Assembly: GCA_950106755.1 (NCBI GenBank)
Contig: OX467082.1
Location: 28,024,001-28,088,000, forward strand
Source: Climacium dendroides
Taxonomy: Eukaryota; Streptophyta; Bryopsida; Hypnales; Climaciaceae
Direction: 5' to 3'
Length of the DNA stretch: 64,000 nucleotides
The position numbers were made by a program, and so were the translations under genes. Positions 22,480 through 34,030 of the stretch are shown piece by piece (position 1 is the stretch's first letter; the number at the start of each line of letters is the position of its first letter). A model generated the notes under the pieces. That model worked only from the letters and a program-made list of their open reading frames with translations, searched no databases and had not been told where the DNA came from.

Positions 22480-25400
22480 AACTAGCAATTTCATTAGCAA
22501 AAAATGCAAAGCACAAATACACTTGTCAATGAAACTGCAGGAAATTTCCAATACTACAATAACACTTCAGCTGGAACACTAAGTTGCAACTACTTTACAA
22601 AAACACTACAATTACATTGCAACTAGAATGGGCATAATTTGTAATTGCATTGTCACTAATTTTCAACTTCATTACAACTATTTTGCATCTACGAATTGGG
22701 ACCTACATTGCAAGTACATGACAAGTACACTACAACTACTGTGTAATTTCAAGAACTTAACCACCTACTAATGCAGAGCATTATTTCATTCCTGTTAGTC
22801 CTTTCCAAACAAATGCAAAAAGTAATCAGGATCTGGACATTATGACCATTAATAGCAGCCGGATTACAACGTATATTGGGAAAGGTGTAGCTCGATCATT
22901 TTTTCCTAGTTCAAATACAGACGACGACCGAGTTCTGAGAATGCGTCGATTAACTTGATTCACAACAAAATTTCCACAGAGAGGATAGTCTCATAGGAGT
23001 ACAAGAAGACTATAGCGAACTCCAAGTTCCAATTTCTAGAGAGTCTCTTACAATTCCTTTGCTGCTTCTTCAATTGGCTGTATGGCAGCAGCTAGCTCCG
23101 CTATTCTGGCATCTCGACGCAATTCCATCTCTGTCTTCTGATAGTCACTAGAAGCCATGTCGTCCAAATTCTACTGACCTGCATCCAAAGTCGTACAGTC
23201 AATGTGAGGCCACGAAAGGGAATTCAATGCAGAATTAAAATTCATTGAACATTGAAGACGAGCACAACCTGCAACAAGCTGCAGATGAGAGGACCACAAC
23301 TTGCAAGTGAAGGCAAGAAACGAAAGAAATTCAAAAGTATGTTGTTCGAGAGATGAACCTATGAAATCGTAATGCTTCTGTGCTCACGTTTGTACAAAGC
23401 TCAATTCTGCAACTCACGAAGGTGTGGAACGCAACTGCAGCCAAGAAAATCACCTCATGCCAACGTTGTCCTCCCCTGTACATATAGAAATGACGGAGTA
23501 CCAAGATCAGACGTTCCTCAAGAGGTTAATGAGGTACCTCTGAAAGCACCGTAGCCTCATGCACAAAACACAGTCGGTATTACTCTCTCCGCAAACGAAA
23601 TGCAATGAAGCTCCAGCATCACTCGTAAGCTGATTCCAATTCTTTCCACAGAACTTTCCAATTCCTCTGGGAGGTGTGATTCTGAACCCAGTACCTCGTA
23701 CCCTCCAATTCCTCTAGGAGGTGTGATTCTAAATCTAGTACCTCATACCTTCGAATAGAACCCTGGAATTTGCGATTGAAAGTAAAATGAGATCTTACAG
23801 TCACCACAGATGGCACGCAACTTTACGCAGAGCAGAAGCCGACTGCTCCACCCCAAATCTAGCGCATGAACCATACAATATTGTAGTCCATGCCTGAGAT
23901 GTTAGTAAATACCATGAATTAGAATTTAGCATGTGTAAGCTGCAGAAGTAAGGCTGTACTTTTTTGATTTCAGGAATCAATGCTGAAATGGTGCTGTCTC
24001 TCGAACGAAAGTATTATAGAGAACAGGGGAAGGCATTGAGGGTCAAGAGGCATGTTGTTGCAACTCACGACGAGACCTCCTTGTGCATGCAGCTTCAACA
24101 TGCGACAACAGCGGAGCATGGGCGTATCTACTCTTTTTTTTTGCTTTTCTGTGTTACTATCAATGTGTTACTATCAAACTCTTTCAGATGAGTACAAGAC
24201 AGAGCGGATGATTGCAATAACTAAGAAGAGAACAGAAGCGGCATCCAGTATGTCCCATCGGACGTTGCGGCTAAGATGCCAAACGAACTTGTGGAAGAGA
24301 GAGAGAGACGATTTCAGGGTGAATTCCAAACGGGTCTGATGCAAATGAAGCACAAGAGGACACCTCGTAACAATTCGTGGCTCCATAAAAACGAAAACTG
24401 AAAACCATATCTCTGGCAATACAATTGCAAAGTATTCCACGTTACATTGCGGCAATAGAAGGTGAAGTTCGAATGAATGTGGTTAACTTACCTGAACCAC
24501 GGGACAAGAAGTCTCTTTCAACGATGCTCTCCAATACGGAGACGAGGGTGCTCACCGATCTGTAGCAGCAATCAAATACAAGCGGAAACCCTAGAAGATA
24601 GAGAACTCCCTGATATGCTGAGAAAGTAAGAACTGGACTTCACAAGCGAGAACTCCCTGAAGCTCTGGAAAGCGAGAACTCCCTGAAGTTTTGGACTATA
24701 GCGACCTCCCTGAAGCTTTGGAAACCGAGAACTCCCTGACGCTTTGGAAAAGCAATACAGAACCCCAGCAAAAGCAGAGAACGATGCAACTGCAGCCCAA
24801 AGAAAGTGGCGGCAAAACGAGGGTTCCGAATCAAATTGCAGGCCTGGATCGTTGATACGTCACCTCCTACCTTTGACCGTGGCCGTGCTCGTAAGCCCGT
24901 GTTCTAGTTCATCCGTGTCACCAAGTCGCACGCGTTCTAGTATCATCTCGTAAACTAGTAGCCTAGCTATCGCTCCACGTACATTCATTTCTGTTTATCA
25001 CATGAAAGTACCTTATTAGGTGGTACTCTATTCAGGCAAACCAAAATGTTCAGGCAAGACCGAAGAATTTATAACTGGATAGCCTCGACTCCCTTGAGAG
25101 TATGCTTAGTACTCCTTAAGGAAAACACTTTGTAGTGGGATGAGGGCTCACCACCAACTGGGGATTGCAATTGGGCAGGCACAAGAGTAGTAACAGTGGA
25201 GAACAAAAGCGTAGAATTAATGTTTGGACAATGGAAGAAGTAGGTGCTGCGATTGGCAGCCATCAAGGGCAAGGAGGCTCACCATGGATCCAAATCTCAC
25301 AGAGAGGATATGGTGCTCAGCAGAAATGCACAAATCTTCATACTTCATTTGGGCGGTCGTAAAATTATATCTTCTCGGTCTCCTTCCATTTTGCGCAGCT

Positions 25401-25500
25401 CTTAATTCTGAAGGTGAAGGTGTCTTACTCTTAGCCTGACAATTGTGTAGTTTTGAATTAGTATTATTTTTTCAATGGAAGGATGAACGTCACTAGGATG
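22480..25500. other. Spacer of CACTA-2 between the TNPA-like gene and the LRR fragment
   Basis: Scattered TGCAACT/AGTTGCA-like words at 22560-22740; an imperfect 48-bp duplication at about 23655-23760 (AATTCCTCTgGGAGGTGTGATTCT, twice); and a short tandem repeat at 24598-24750. Open frames are short and without recognisable domains. It may contain further decayed captured sequence that I cannot identify. Confidence 0.4.
24598..24750 (+). repeat. Short tandem repeat, unit about 26-28 bp, 4-5 copies
   Basis: The phrase GAGAACTCCCTGAAGCTTTGG (and variants with GATATGC, GCTCTGG, GTTTTGG) recurs at about 24600, 24648, 24667, 24700 and 24728. Non-coding, inside CACTA-2. Confidence 0.65.
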
Positions 25501-25536
25501 AAATTTAACAACAATGTCGATGACGGACCTATGCAG

Positions 25537-26996
25537 GATTTGTGCTCGCCGACTTCCGAAATAATGTCCTAGATCCTGGCAGAGTGCTCCGCAGCTGGAA
25601 TTATTCCGATGAATCACCTTGCAAGTGGAGAGGCATTGTTTGCGACAATGTCACTAACCATGTCATCAGAGTGTACCAAACCCGTCATACTTCTTATATC
25701 CTGCTCGTCAGAAATATTAAATTGTTTATGAATATCAAATGAGGTTAGATGCATCTTGCTGAATTCAAATGTGTACCTGATTCTCTTTGTTGTGCACAGA
25801 AACCTGCCAAGATCTCGCTTGAGTGGTACGATCAGTCCTCAGCTCACAGAATTGTCCCAACTGCGTCGCTTGTAAGCCTAATCATCATATCATGTTTGCA
25901 ATGTAATGAAATTGGTGCAACGCCATTTCTTCAGAATAGCACTCCAGTTTTTTGGATTGTACTTTCTTGATGGCTGACCTTGGGAAGACAACATTGTGAC
26001 AGGGGCCTGCACTTCAACAATCTCACTGGCGTTATTCTGTCATCGATTGCAAATCTAAAATACTTGCGGGCCCTGTGAGCATTTACAATTCTAACCTTTA
26101 GGCACGGTTGAAACATTATTGAAAACAAAATGGCCATTGACTGTTGAGGTTCTTGCAAGCAGGATTCGTTAATCTGAATTGTCACGTGGAAGATAATTCT
26201 CCTATTACTATATTGCAGGTACTTGCACCAGAATAACCTGACGGGATCATTACCTGGTGCATTAGGTGTCATGCCGGCTCTTCGAATATTGTGAGTTTCT
26301 ACGTTCCCATGTATCTTAAGTGCTGCTGCTCCTCGTTTGCACTAACTCTTGTTTGCCATGGCAAGCTCTGAAGACACTGGCAAGTTCACAGTGAAGCATG
26401 ACTTCATTTGTCTCGTTATTAATTGAATAAAAACCCTAAAGCTCAGACGAAATGATAAGTCTAATTCAAGTTCCTTCCTAACTGCTTGCGTAACTCCCGA
26501 AACTTGCTAGAGATGTTTCGGGAAACAAGCTGGAGCATTCCATTCCAGCAAGCTTTGCTAGCATGACCCACCTCAAGTTCTTGTAAGCAACGTCCCCCCA
26601 TTTCCAAAATGCATATTTTTAGTTTGTGGATAATGTAGTTCATTTCCTTGTTTACATGCCAATGTTAAAGTGTTGAACATGAGCAATTTAAAATTGAGAC
26701 TTATATATTTTGTTGAAGAAAACTTAAATTGGAGAGCTGCTTTGCTGACTTTACTAGGAACTTGTCTGACAACTTGCTCTCTGGAGAAGTTCCAGGTGGA
26801 GCTATGCTTCATTTCTCAGCATCCTCGTAAGAGTCTCAACCGTTATAGCACATTTTAGGATGACATCTTTCAAGATGCTGCTGGTGTGGAGATTGTAGTA
26901 TGCTCATGTTACATTCTTGTGGTCACATTACAGCTTCGCAGGTAACAGTCTGCTTTGTGGGAGCTCCTTGTTGGGCTTGCCTGGGTGCGGAAAAGG
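25537..26996 (+). pseudogene. Captured LRR receptor-like gene fragment (ectodomain exons only)
   Basis: Six exon-like blocks with GT..AG borders: 25537-25674 (LRR N-cap: RVLRSWNYSDESPCKWRGI, VCDNVT); about 25996-26066 (FNNLTGVILSSIANLKYL); 26218-26290 (YLHQNNLTGSLPGALG); about 26510-26582 (GNKLEHSIPASFASMTHL); about 26755-26826 (SDNLLSGEVPGGAM); 26932-26996 (FAGNSLLCGSSLLGLPGC). One leucine-rich repeat per exon of about 72 bp and a NSLLCG-type C-cap are typical of plant LRR receptor-like proteins. No signal peptide exon, membrane segment or kinase domain is visible. Retained introns show copying at DNA level. The first exon's donor is weak and no complete frame exists, so it is not a functional receptor. 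Exact family not assigned. Confidence 0.75.
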
Positions 26997-27209
26997 TCAG
27001 TCCTCTTTCCTCTGAACAGGTTTGCGTTTGCCTTGGGTTTAGAACAAGCACAATCTTCTGTGTAGTACTGTTTGACAGCCCAGGCAGCAGATCGCTGCAG
27101 CTCTGCCACTGCCTTTTGATGGGTCTGGAGACGATTCACATTTGTCGTAAAAGTGACGGTGCTAGCACCAATGCTCCTGTCACTGACATGTAGCTGTGTT
27201 CCAGCATAT

Positions 27210-28743
27210 CTAGGAACGCCCGACCCATGGTGGCCCCAAATTCCCACAAATGGCCAAACATAGTATCGTCCTGAAGTACCTGGTCCAACTCACACTGAAG
27301 CCAAACACCAGATCAACCTTGTTACTAAGACTGTAATTGCAGATTGGACGACTAACAATTTGGAAGTCATACATGCTTCGTGCAGGTTTACATAAGGCAT
27401 TGCAGAAAACGATATTAGGGTTCCAAGGAAGATATAGCACGATTAGTCTCACCTGCGGAAACATTGAGAATACCAGAATAAAGTATACCAAACCACCAAT
27501 AACGTCAAACGCCAGTTTTTCTTCCGAAACTTCAAGATGTTTCCCCATGCAATCTGTAGAAAAGGTCACAAAATCCATTCATAAGTTCCTGGCTCTTGGC
27601 AGATTATCTGATTGAACTTTATGTTTTGAATTTGCTGCTTTGGTGCACCATGTCGTGTATTGTGAAATATTGTTTATCTTCAAGATAGACACCGGAAAAA
27701 TTTGACGGAGTAAGGCTGACGTACTTGTTCAGATTCTTTGAGGGAAGGGTATGAAAATTTTTTCTCATATACGCCATCCTAGAATTTATTGAAGCCTCCA
27801 AATACATGAACTGGAAAATGTCAATGTCACCATGAAGGGCTTGATCAAGGCCAAAGACCCACCAACCGTGTGGCAGCTGCAACGCAAAGTAGCTCTTCTG
27901 CTGAGGTAACAACCAACCTCGAAGCCAACTCCTATGACATATATACCTCAGAAATGTATGAAGCCCATCAAACCAATCTGTACCCAGCACAAGCGGTTTG
28001 ATGTTAACTGATACTATAATCCACCGAGAACAAACTAGAATTCACAACCGCATCAACCACAAGGCACTTTACATGTTAACAAAGAATAGGAACTACACTC
28101 TGACATTGATTTAGGTGAAAGGTGAGTTGAACAGCTCACGAAGTTTAAAAGTCATTACCGTGATTGCCAGGAATAGCAAAGCAATGTGCCGTATGATACT
28201 CTTAGAAATGATACTCATAGAGAATCCTCAGTTGAGACAATTAATTATTTTGTTGTGAAGAACGTACCTGCATGGTCCTCATATCAAATCGACCTAAGAA
28301 GAGTGTCACTGATACGAGAAGATCACAGGCCGTCTTAAACAGATCTACAGATGTTCTGATCCTAAAAAACCACAACCCAAATTCACACATAAGTCCATCG
28401 ATTATACAAAGATCTGGGCAAGCAAGAAGCAATTGGATAGGGAGAAGCCCACATACCCCGAGTACCAAGGAACCATATCTAGAAAGTGAGGTACAGTAAC
28501 AGTCATTTTCTGTGGTCCATTCTTGAGCTCCGGCTGAGGATGTGTCAAAGCCCATCTGTTCAGAGTCGTTTCATAAATGTGAGACGGAGGTTTTCCAAAA
28601 ACTGCAAAGATGGTTTACTAACACGCACTAAAAAATGATAAACGCTCTGAACGCTTGAAAGAAATAATAGCAAGACCAGGAAAAAAAGGCAAGATAGCAC
28701 AGCCATACCCAGTGGAGCGCTCTACTACATAGTTCGCATCTTG
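27210..28743 (-). pseudogene. Captured fragment of a plant membrane metallophosphoesterase gene
   Basis: Minus-strand exon pieces match my recollection of a plant calcineurin-like metallophosphoesterase with multiple membrane spans: about 28743-28708 (ANYVVERSTG, donor GTATGG); about 28557-28463 (WALTHPQPELKNGPQK, ending VPWYSG, donor GTATGT); about 28372-28268 (TSVDLFKTACDLLVSV, ending GRFDMRTMQ, donor GTACG); about 27990-27790 (DWFDGLHTFLRYICHRSWL, KKSYFALQL-like, WWVFGLDQALHGDID); about 27578-27230 (GKHLEVSEEKLAFDVIGGL, IVSRPICNYSLSNK). The expected GNHD metal-binding motif before WFDG reads LGTD, and exons with the first metal ligands are missing, so no enzyme can be made. Introns are retained, as in the LRR fragment, but the strand is opposite. 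Confidence 0.7.
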
Positions 28744-28749
28744 AAGATG

Positions 28750-30480
28750 AGTGCAGTCACTACACACAATCATACGACCGTTACATAAACTGAAGTTCGG
28801 GAAGCATCAAGAATTGGATAGGAAGAGCATGTTCTAATCACAGGACCTTGTTCTTTAGCATGTGGTTCCTTTCAAGATGTAGACCTTTGGTGATGTCTGC
28901 TACCGTGAAAGTAGACCTTTGGTGATGTCTGCCACCGAATTACCTTATTGGAGTGGAAGCAGAAATAGGAATGAACTCAATGTAGCAGCAATTCAATCGT
29001 AAACCAGGTAACGACAATGAAGGAACCAGTGTTAATCTCCCGATGCAGCTTCGAGTGCTTCCCACACGTAGACTAAAAAATTCTCAGAACCGTGCTAGTA
29101 AAGACACAGCATTCGCACGGAGAAGATGTAATTACCTAGTTCATCCTTCAAGAGCTGCAGTTTGTGCAGCTCACTTTTCTCCATGGTGTCCAACTGACAA
29201 ACCTATGAAATCTACACAAATGTACCAAATTCAAATATTAAAACCACCAGCAGCTGGATTAGATCTCTGCTTTAAGACAAGGAATACAGTGCACATATAC
29301 ACACACAACGTAAAAACAATTCGAATTTGTGCTTCTCAACGTACACGGAAACGAATCACGTCACAAATAAACACTTACAAACGATTTCACAAAGTACAGC
29401 AGACACGATTTAGCTGAGAAAGCACCACTTCAGAGCACAAGGCTAAGATACTCCTTTTTTTTCCTAAATGCAGATTACAACAGCAGGTAAAACGTAGAAA
29501 TGAGAAATAAGTAGGCAATAAAAGGACATTATGTACAGTAGATAGAATGGAATTATTGTTACTCCTATCTTGGAAGTCACATAGAAAGCAGAATGTCGAC
29601 TGACCTGCTTCGAAATAGTAGTGCAGACTTCGCTATGTGGTTCATTTCGTACATTGTAGGCAGTGCTCCAAGAAGACAAGTGAACACAGGCTCGGAGAGG
29701 GTATCTTTCCTCAATAGTATCCCTTGACAAATTTTGATTTCTGGAACCCTCAGACATCTTTCAAATGTAGCGGAGGAAAGGCACACGGAAACAAAACACG
29801 ACACAAAGCAGGTACAAACATTAAACACACAGAAAATGAAAACGAAGCATCGGGAAAATTGTGTGAACGCTTCCTTGAAGTTGAAAATCAAGGGAACAAG
29901 TTTTTCAATCTTCAATATGGCGGTATGTGACCTCGTAAAAAGTATGCCCCAGGAATGGAGAGGTTCCGATAATGGGAGAGGGAGAGGGTGACAAATTTTG
30001 ACAAAAAACGGTCGTTTCAATACACAGAAGACTCAGTTTCTAAGGTAGGATGTTACACTTTGTGCCTCCAGTTTACCGTTCAGTGATCCCAACGGGAAAC
30101 CTTCTGTCATGACACATGCTCTCTATCGAAGCCACTCCCCGTCATGAAAATCGTGTCGGTAGAGGATGGAAACTGTGGACAGAAGTCGCCCCACTTCATC
30201 CATTCGTAGTTCTAGAAAGCAAAACTGGAGAAGGATAGAAAGCCATTTGCTCGAGAAGTTGTTGAGGTATGTACAGACTACTTCACAGTTGGAAGGCGTT
30301 GGTCTACGTAGGCTACAGGAGTGACTGAAATGTCTCACCAACAGAAGAAGGTGAACAAGAGTACTTAGTTTTCATGTCGTATGACGATGATACTCTTTCT
30401 TTTGAAGATTTTGGTTGTATTGGAGAAGGTTTAGGGTTTCTTCTTCGTAACCCTAATTTAGTCCATTTCGAGGATACAAG
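28750..30480. other. Spacer of CACTA-2, no recognised gene
   Basis: AT-rich sequence with short open frames. A small duplication GATGTCTGCYACCG with GTAGACCTTTGGTGATGTCT occurs at about 28881-28940. A minus-strand stretch around 29640-29750 (RYPLRACVHLSSWSTAYNVR) looks gene-like but I could not place it. The 5' leader of the TNP2 gene probably begins in the last 300 bases. Confidence 0.35.
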
Positions 30481-32399
30481 TGCATTTTGAAACTAATTTT
30501 AGTTCCTTTGCGACATTGGAAATTTTGCCAAAGTGGGATGGATAGAGAAGACGACTACATACAAGTCACAGATGAGAGGCGAAAGCAACTACGTGATGAC
30601 AAACTTTGGGTGAGAGAATATCGCCAAGCTAGGTTTTTAAATTTGCATAGAATAAGTTGTCTTTGTTGTAAATGTCAAGGTCGCAGGAAGTGGATAGTTC
30701 CCACTGTGAGGGAACATCTAATCCGAAACGACAGAGACTCAAAATTTCGAGTGTGGCGAGGATCTGGGAGTCCGGAGACATCAGACGAAGAATGGAAGGC
30801 TGGTTTTTGGAACTCAACAGCAGGTCGAGCAATGCAGGTCGATAATCAAGTGGACACTAGGAATATGCTGGACAATTTATTTGAAGACGTTGAAAACTCA
30901 GAGCCCATGGAGGAACGGCTCCATGACATAGAGGGCATGGAAGAACGCTTACATGACACAGTAGTGGAAGCCTTTACAGTAGCAGACAATGTAACCAACG
31001 CATGCAACTCTAGACCAACTGTAGGTGATGACTTGGAGGTCGAAAATGCATTGCCGCAGGAAGAACCGGTCGGTGATATAAATGAGCAAGCAGAAGTTCA
31101 AGGTCAAAACAATTTTGATGCCGACATTTTGGAAGAGGCTTTGCATGAATTATATGAAGGTACTCAATGTACGAAGTTGGCAGCCACCATCCTTATCATG
31201 AACGTGTGCACTATCCATGGGGTGAGTAACAATTTTGCTGATGAATTATTCACTCTTCTCCAAGGACACATTTTGCCACAGAATAATACGTTGCCTAGGA
31301 ATTTTTATGCAGCTCAAAGACTAACAGGCAAATTAGGATTGGCTTACAATAGCATCCATGCATGCGAAAAAGGATGTGTACTGTTTAGAGGAGAACTTGA
31401 AGGTGCTATAAGTTGTCCAAAGTGCAATCGTCCAAGGTACAGGGATCAAATTAGAAAGAAGTTTCCGTTGAAAGTTTTGAGGCATTTCCCTATCATTCCA
31501 AGATTGCAACGCATGTTTCGTAGCCCAGCTCTCTCGAAATTGTTGCTATGGCATTTGGAGAATGGAAGCAATCGTCCAGGAGGAGACAATCTAGTGCGTC
31601 ACCCATGCGATTCAAAAGCGTGGCGCCACTTCCATGAAAATGTGGATCCAACCTTCAGTGAAGACTCGAGAAATATCCATTTTGCTCTTGCTGCAGATGG
31701 AGTAAATCCTTTCAAGCAGAGTCGTTCAAGTTGGTCTACTTGGCCAGTGACCTTGCTAAATTATAATTTGCCGCCTTGGTTGAGCACCAAAATTTTTTTA
31801 TGATGTTAGCTTTGTTGATTCCTGGAAAGCAATCTGTAACTTCAGAAGTATTTAATGTGTATCTGGAACCCTTGGTGGATGAATTGCTGGAATTGTGGAA
31901 AGGAGTGCCAGCATATAATGTTGTACAAGAAGTTGGTGCCCGCTCTTTCAACCTCAGAGCAGTTCTTATGTGGACAATTCATGACTATCCAGGATATGGC
32001 ACAGTAGGAGGATTTGCGCACCAAGGCTATGCAGGGTGTCCATGGTGCGGTTCTGATTTAGGAGCAGAGCATTCAATGGAGCTATGTAAGGAAATTTATC
32101 AAGGGACTCGCAGATGGTTGCCTACTAATCATCCTTACCGCTCAGAGCGTATGAAGGATCACTTTGATGGAAAAGTGGAAGTGCGAGGAAGACCCAAAAT
32201 TGTATCTGTAGAAGAACAGTTGGAATATGCAAAGCAGTATAAGACTTGGAAAGCAGCAGGAAATAGAGACGGAGCTCTAGGGGATCCGTCCAAATTGCAT
32301 AGAGTGAAGCGGTCTAGCATTCTTTTCAGGTTGCCTTATTGGAAGGTGAGTTGTAGTAGTCTTTCAAGTTGAATGACTAAGTAGCAAACTTGTAGTACC

Positions 32400-32650
32400 A
32401 TTACAGTGTCAAGAAGAATGACAATGGATTACTTGCATTTCAGTTGTATTATAGTCGCTTATCAGTCGTATCTTAGTTGCACATCAGTTGTACTGCAGTC
32501 ACATATCAGTTGTGTTGTAGTCGCATATCAGTTGTATTGTAGTCGCGTATCAGTTGTGTTTTAGTCACATATTAGTTGTGATTTAGTTGCATAGCAGTTG
32601 TATTTTAGTCGCGAACCAGATGTATTTTAGTCACATGTCAATTGTGTCAT
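32400..32650 (+). repeat. Intron-1 repeat of TNP2 (CACTA-2), unit about 21-22 bp
   Basis: Repeated phrase TATCAGTTGTATTGTAGTCGCA and variants, roughly eleven copies, inside the first TNP2 intron (32346-32851). AGTTGCA and AGTCGCA words resemble the subterminal motif of the right end. Confidence 0.75.
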
Positions 32651-33789
32651 ATTCGTTTTGAGATGCTTGTAAAGAGCGTTTGCAATGAACACTAAAGTGC
32701 CTACATTGTATTAGAGTCTTGTAGCATGTTGTTTGAGAGAGAGATGAAGTGATAATAAAAGCATTTGGTAGGGAGATGTACAAGTGAATGTGTCTTTCCA
32801 TGTCCGTTGTCAATCCCATACTAACTACTCGAAGGCTATTCATGTGACCAGAGGCTTCTCATTCGCTATACACTAGATGTCATGCACTGCGAGATGAATC
32901 TTGCCAAGAATTTCTTAAAAACAATAAGTGGAAAAAAAGATACGGTGAAGGTGCGACGAGATCTTCAAAGGAGAGGTATACGAAAACATTTGTGGTTGAT
33001 ACCAAATCCTCGTAGAGTTGGTAAAATGTTGAAACCTGCTGCTGGGTATGTGCTCTCTGAGAAAGAGTACGAGCAATTTGCAGACATTATTGACTCTGTG
33101 AAGCTTCCTTCAGGATACTCCTCATCATTTGGGAAGCATATAAAGGCTAAAAAATTTAGAAGCCTCAAATCGCATGATTATCATGTGTTAATGCAGCAAT
33201 TGATGCCATTGGCATTGAGGGGTCTATTGAAACTCGGACCGCGTATGGCCATCATGCGGATTTGTAAAGTATTCAGGAGAATATGTACGAAGGTTTATAA
33301 CCCAGCAGACTTTGAGTCTCTTCAATTAGATGTGGCTGAAAGTATGGCACTACTAGAGATGGAGTTCCCACCGTCATTTTTTGACATTATGACACACCTT
33401 CCATATCACCTAGTCCAAGAATTAGACTTGTGTGGCCCTGTTAGCACAAGGTGGATGTATCCAGTTGAAAGGTATATGAAAACATTGAAGAATTATGTCT
33501 GGAGTATGGCTAGACCAGAGGCTTGCATAGCAGAAGGGTACTTGAAGGAAGAATGCCTTGGCTTTGTTACAGAGTATTTGCAAGGATTTGATGTTGTGAA
33601 GAGGCGCGTCTAGGATGCAGAGGAGGAATTTGGTGATGCTGAAGAAGTTCTAGAGGGTGCGGGTCGACAGTTTGTAATGTCTACTGCATTGCGGGATGCA
33701 GCACATAATTATGTACTGAACAATGTTGCCATTTTGGAGCCACTTGTGAAGTAAGTTGCACTATCCTGTTCATCTTTTATAATCTGATT

Positions 33790-34030
33790 AGTAGAACGAA
33801 GATATGCAAGTTCAATGCAATTGGTTGCAGTAGCAGAGATGGAACTAGAATGCAATTGGTTTTAATAATCTTGTGCAACTGAAATGTAACTATCATGCGA
33901 CTATAATGGAACTGAAATGTAACTATCATGCCACTATAATGCAACTATCATGCAACTATAGTGCAACTGAAATGCAACTATCATGCGACTATAATGCAAC
34001 TAAAATGCAACTACCATGATACTACCATGC
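33790..34030 (+). repeat. Intron-2 repeat of TNP2 (CACTA-2), TGCAACT type
   Basis: Within the second intron (33752-34147), phrases ATGCAACTATCATGCGACTATA recur about ten times. The motif and orientation match the left subterminal array. Confidence 0.75.

Noticed and set aside
25537..26996. Intact LRR receptor kinase gene
   Set aside because: No signal peptide, membrane or kinase exons and weak first donor; it lies within CACTA-2 and is best read as a captured fragment.
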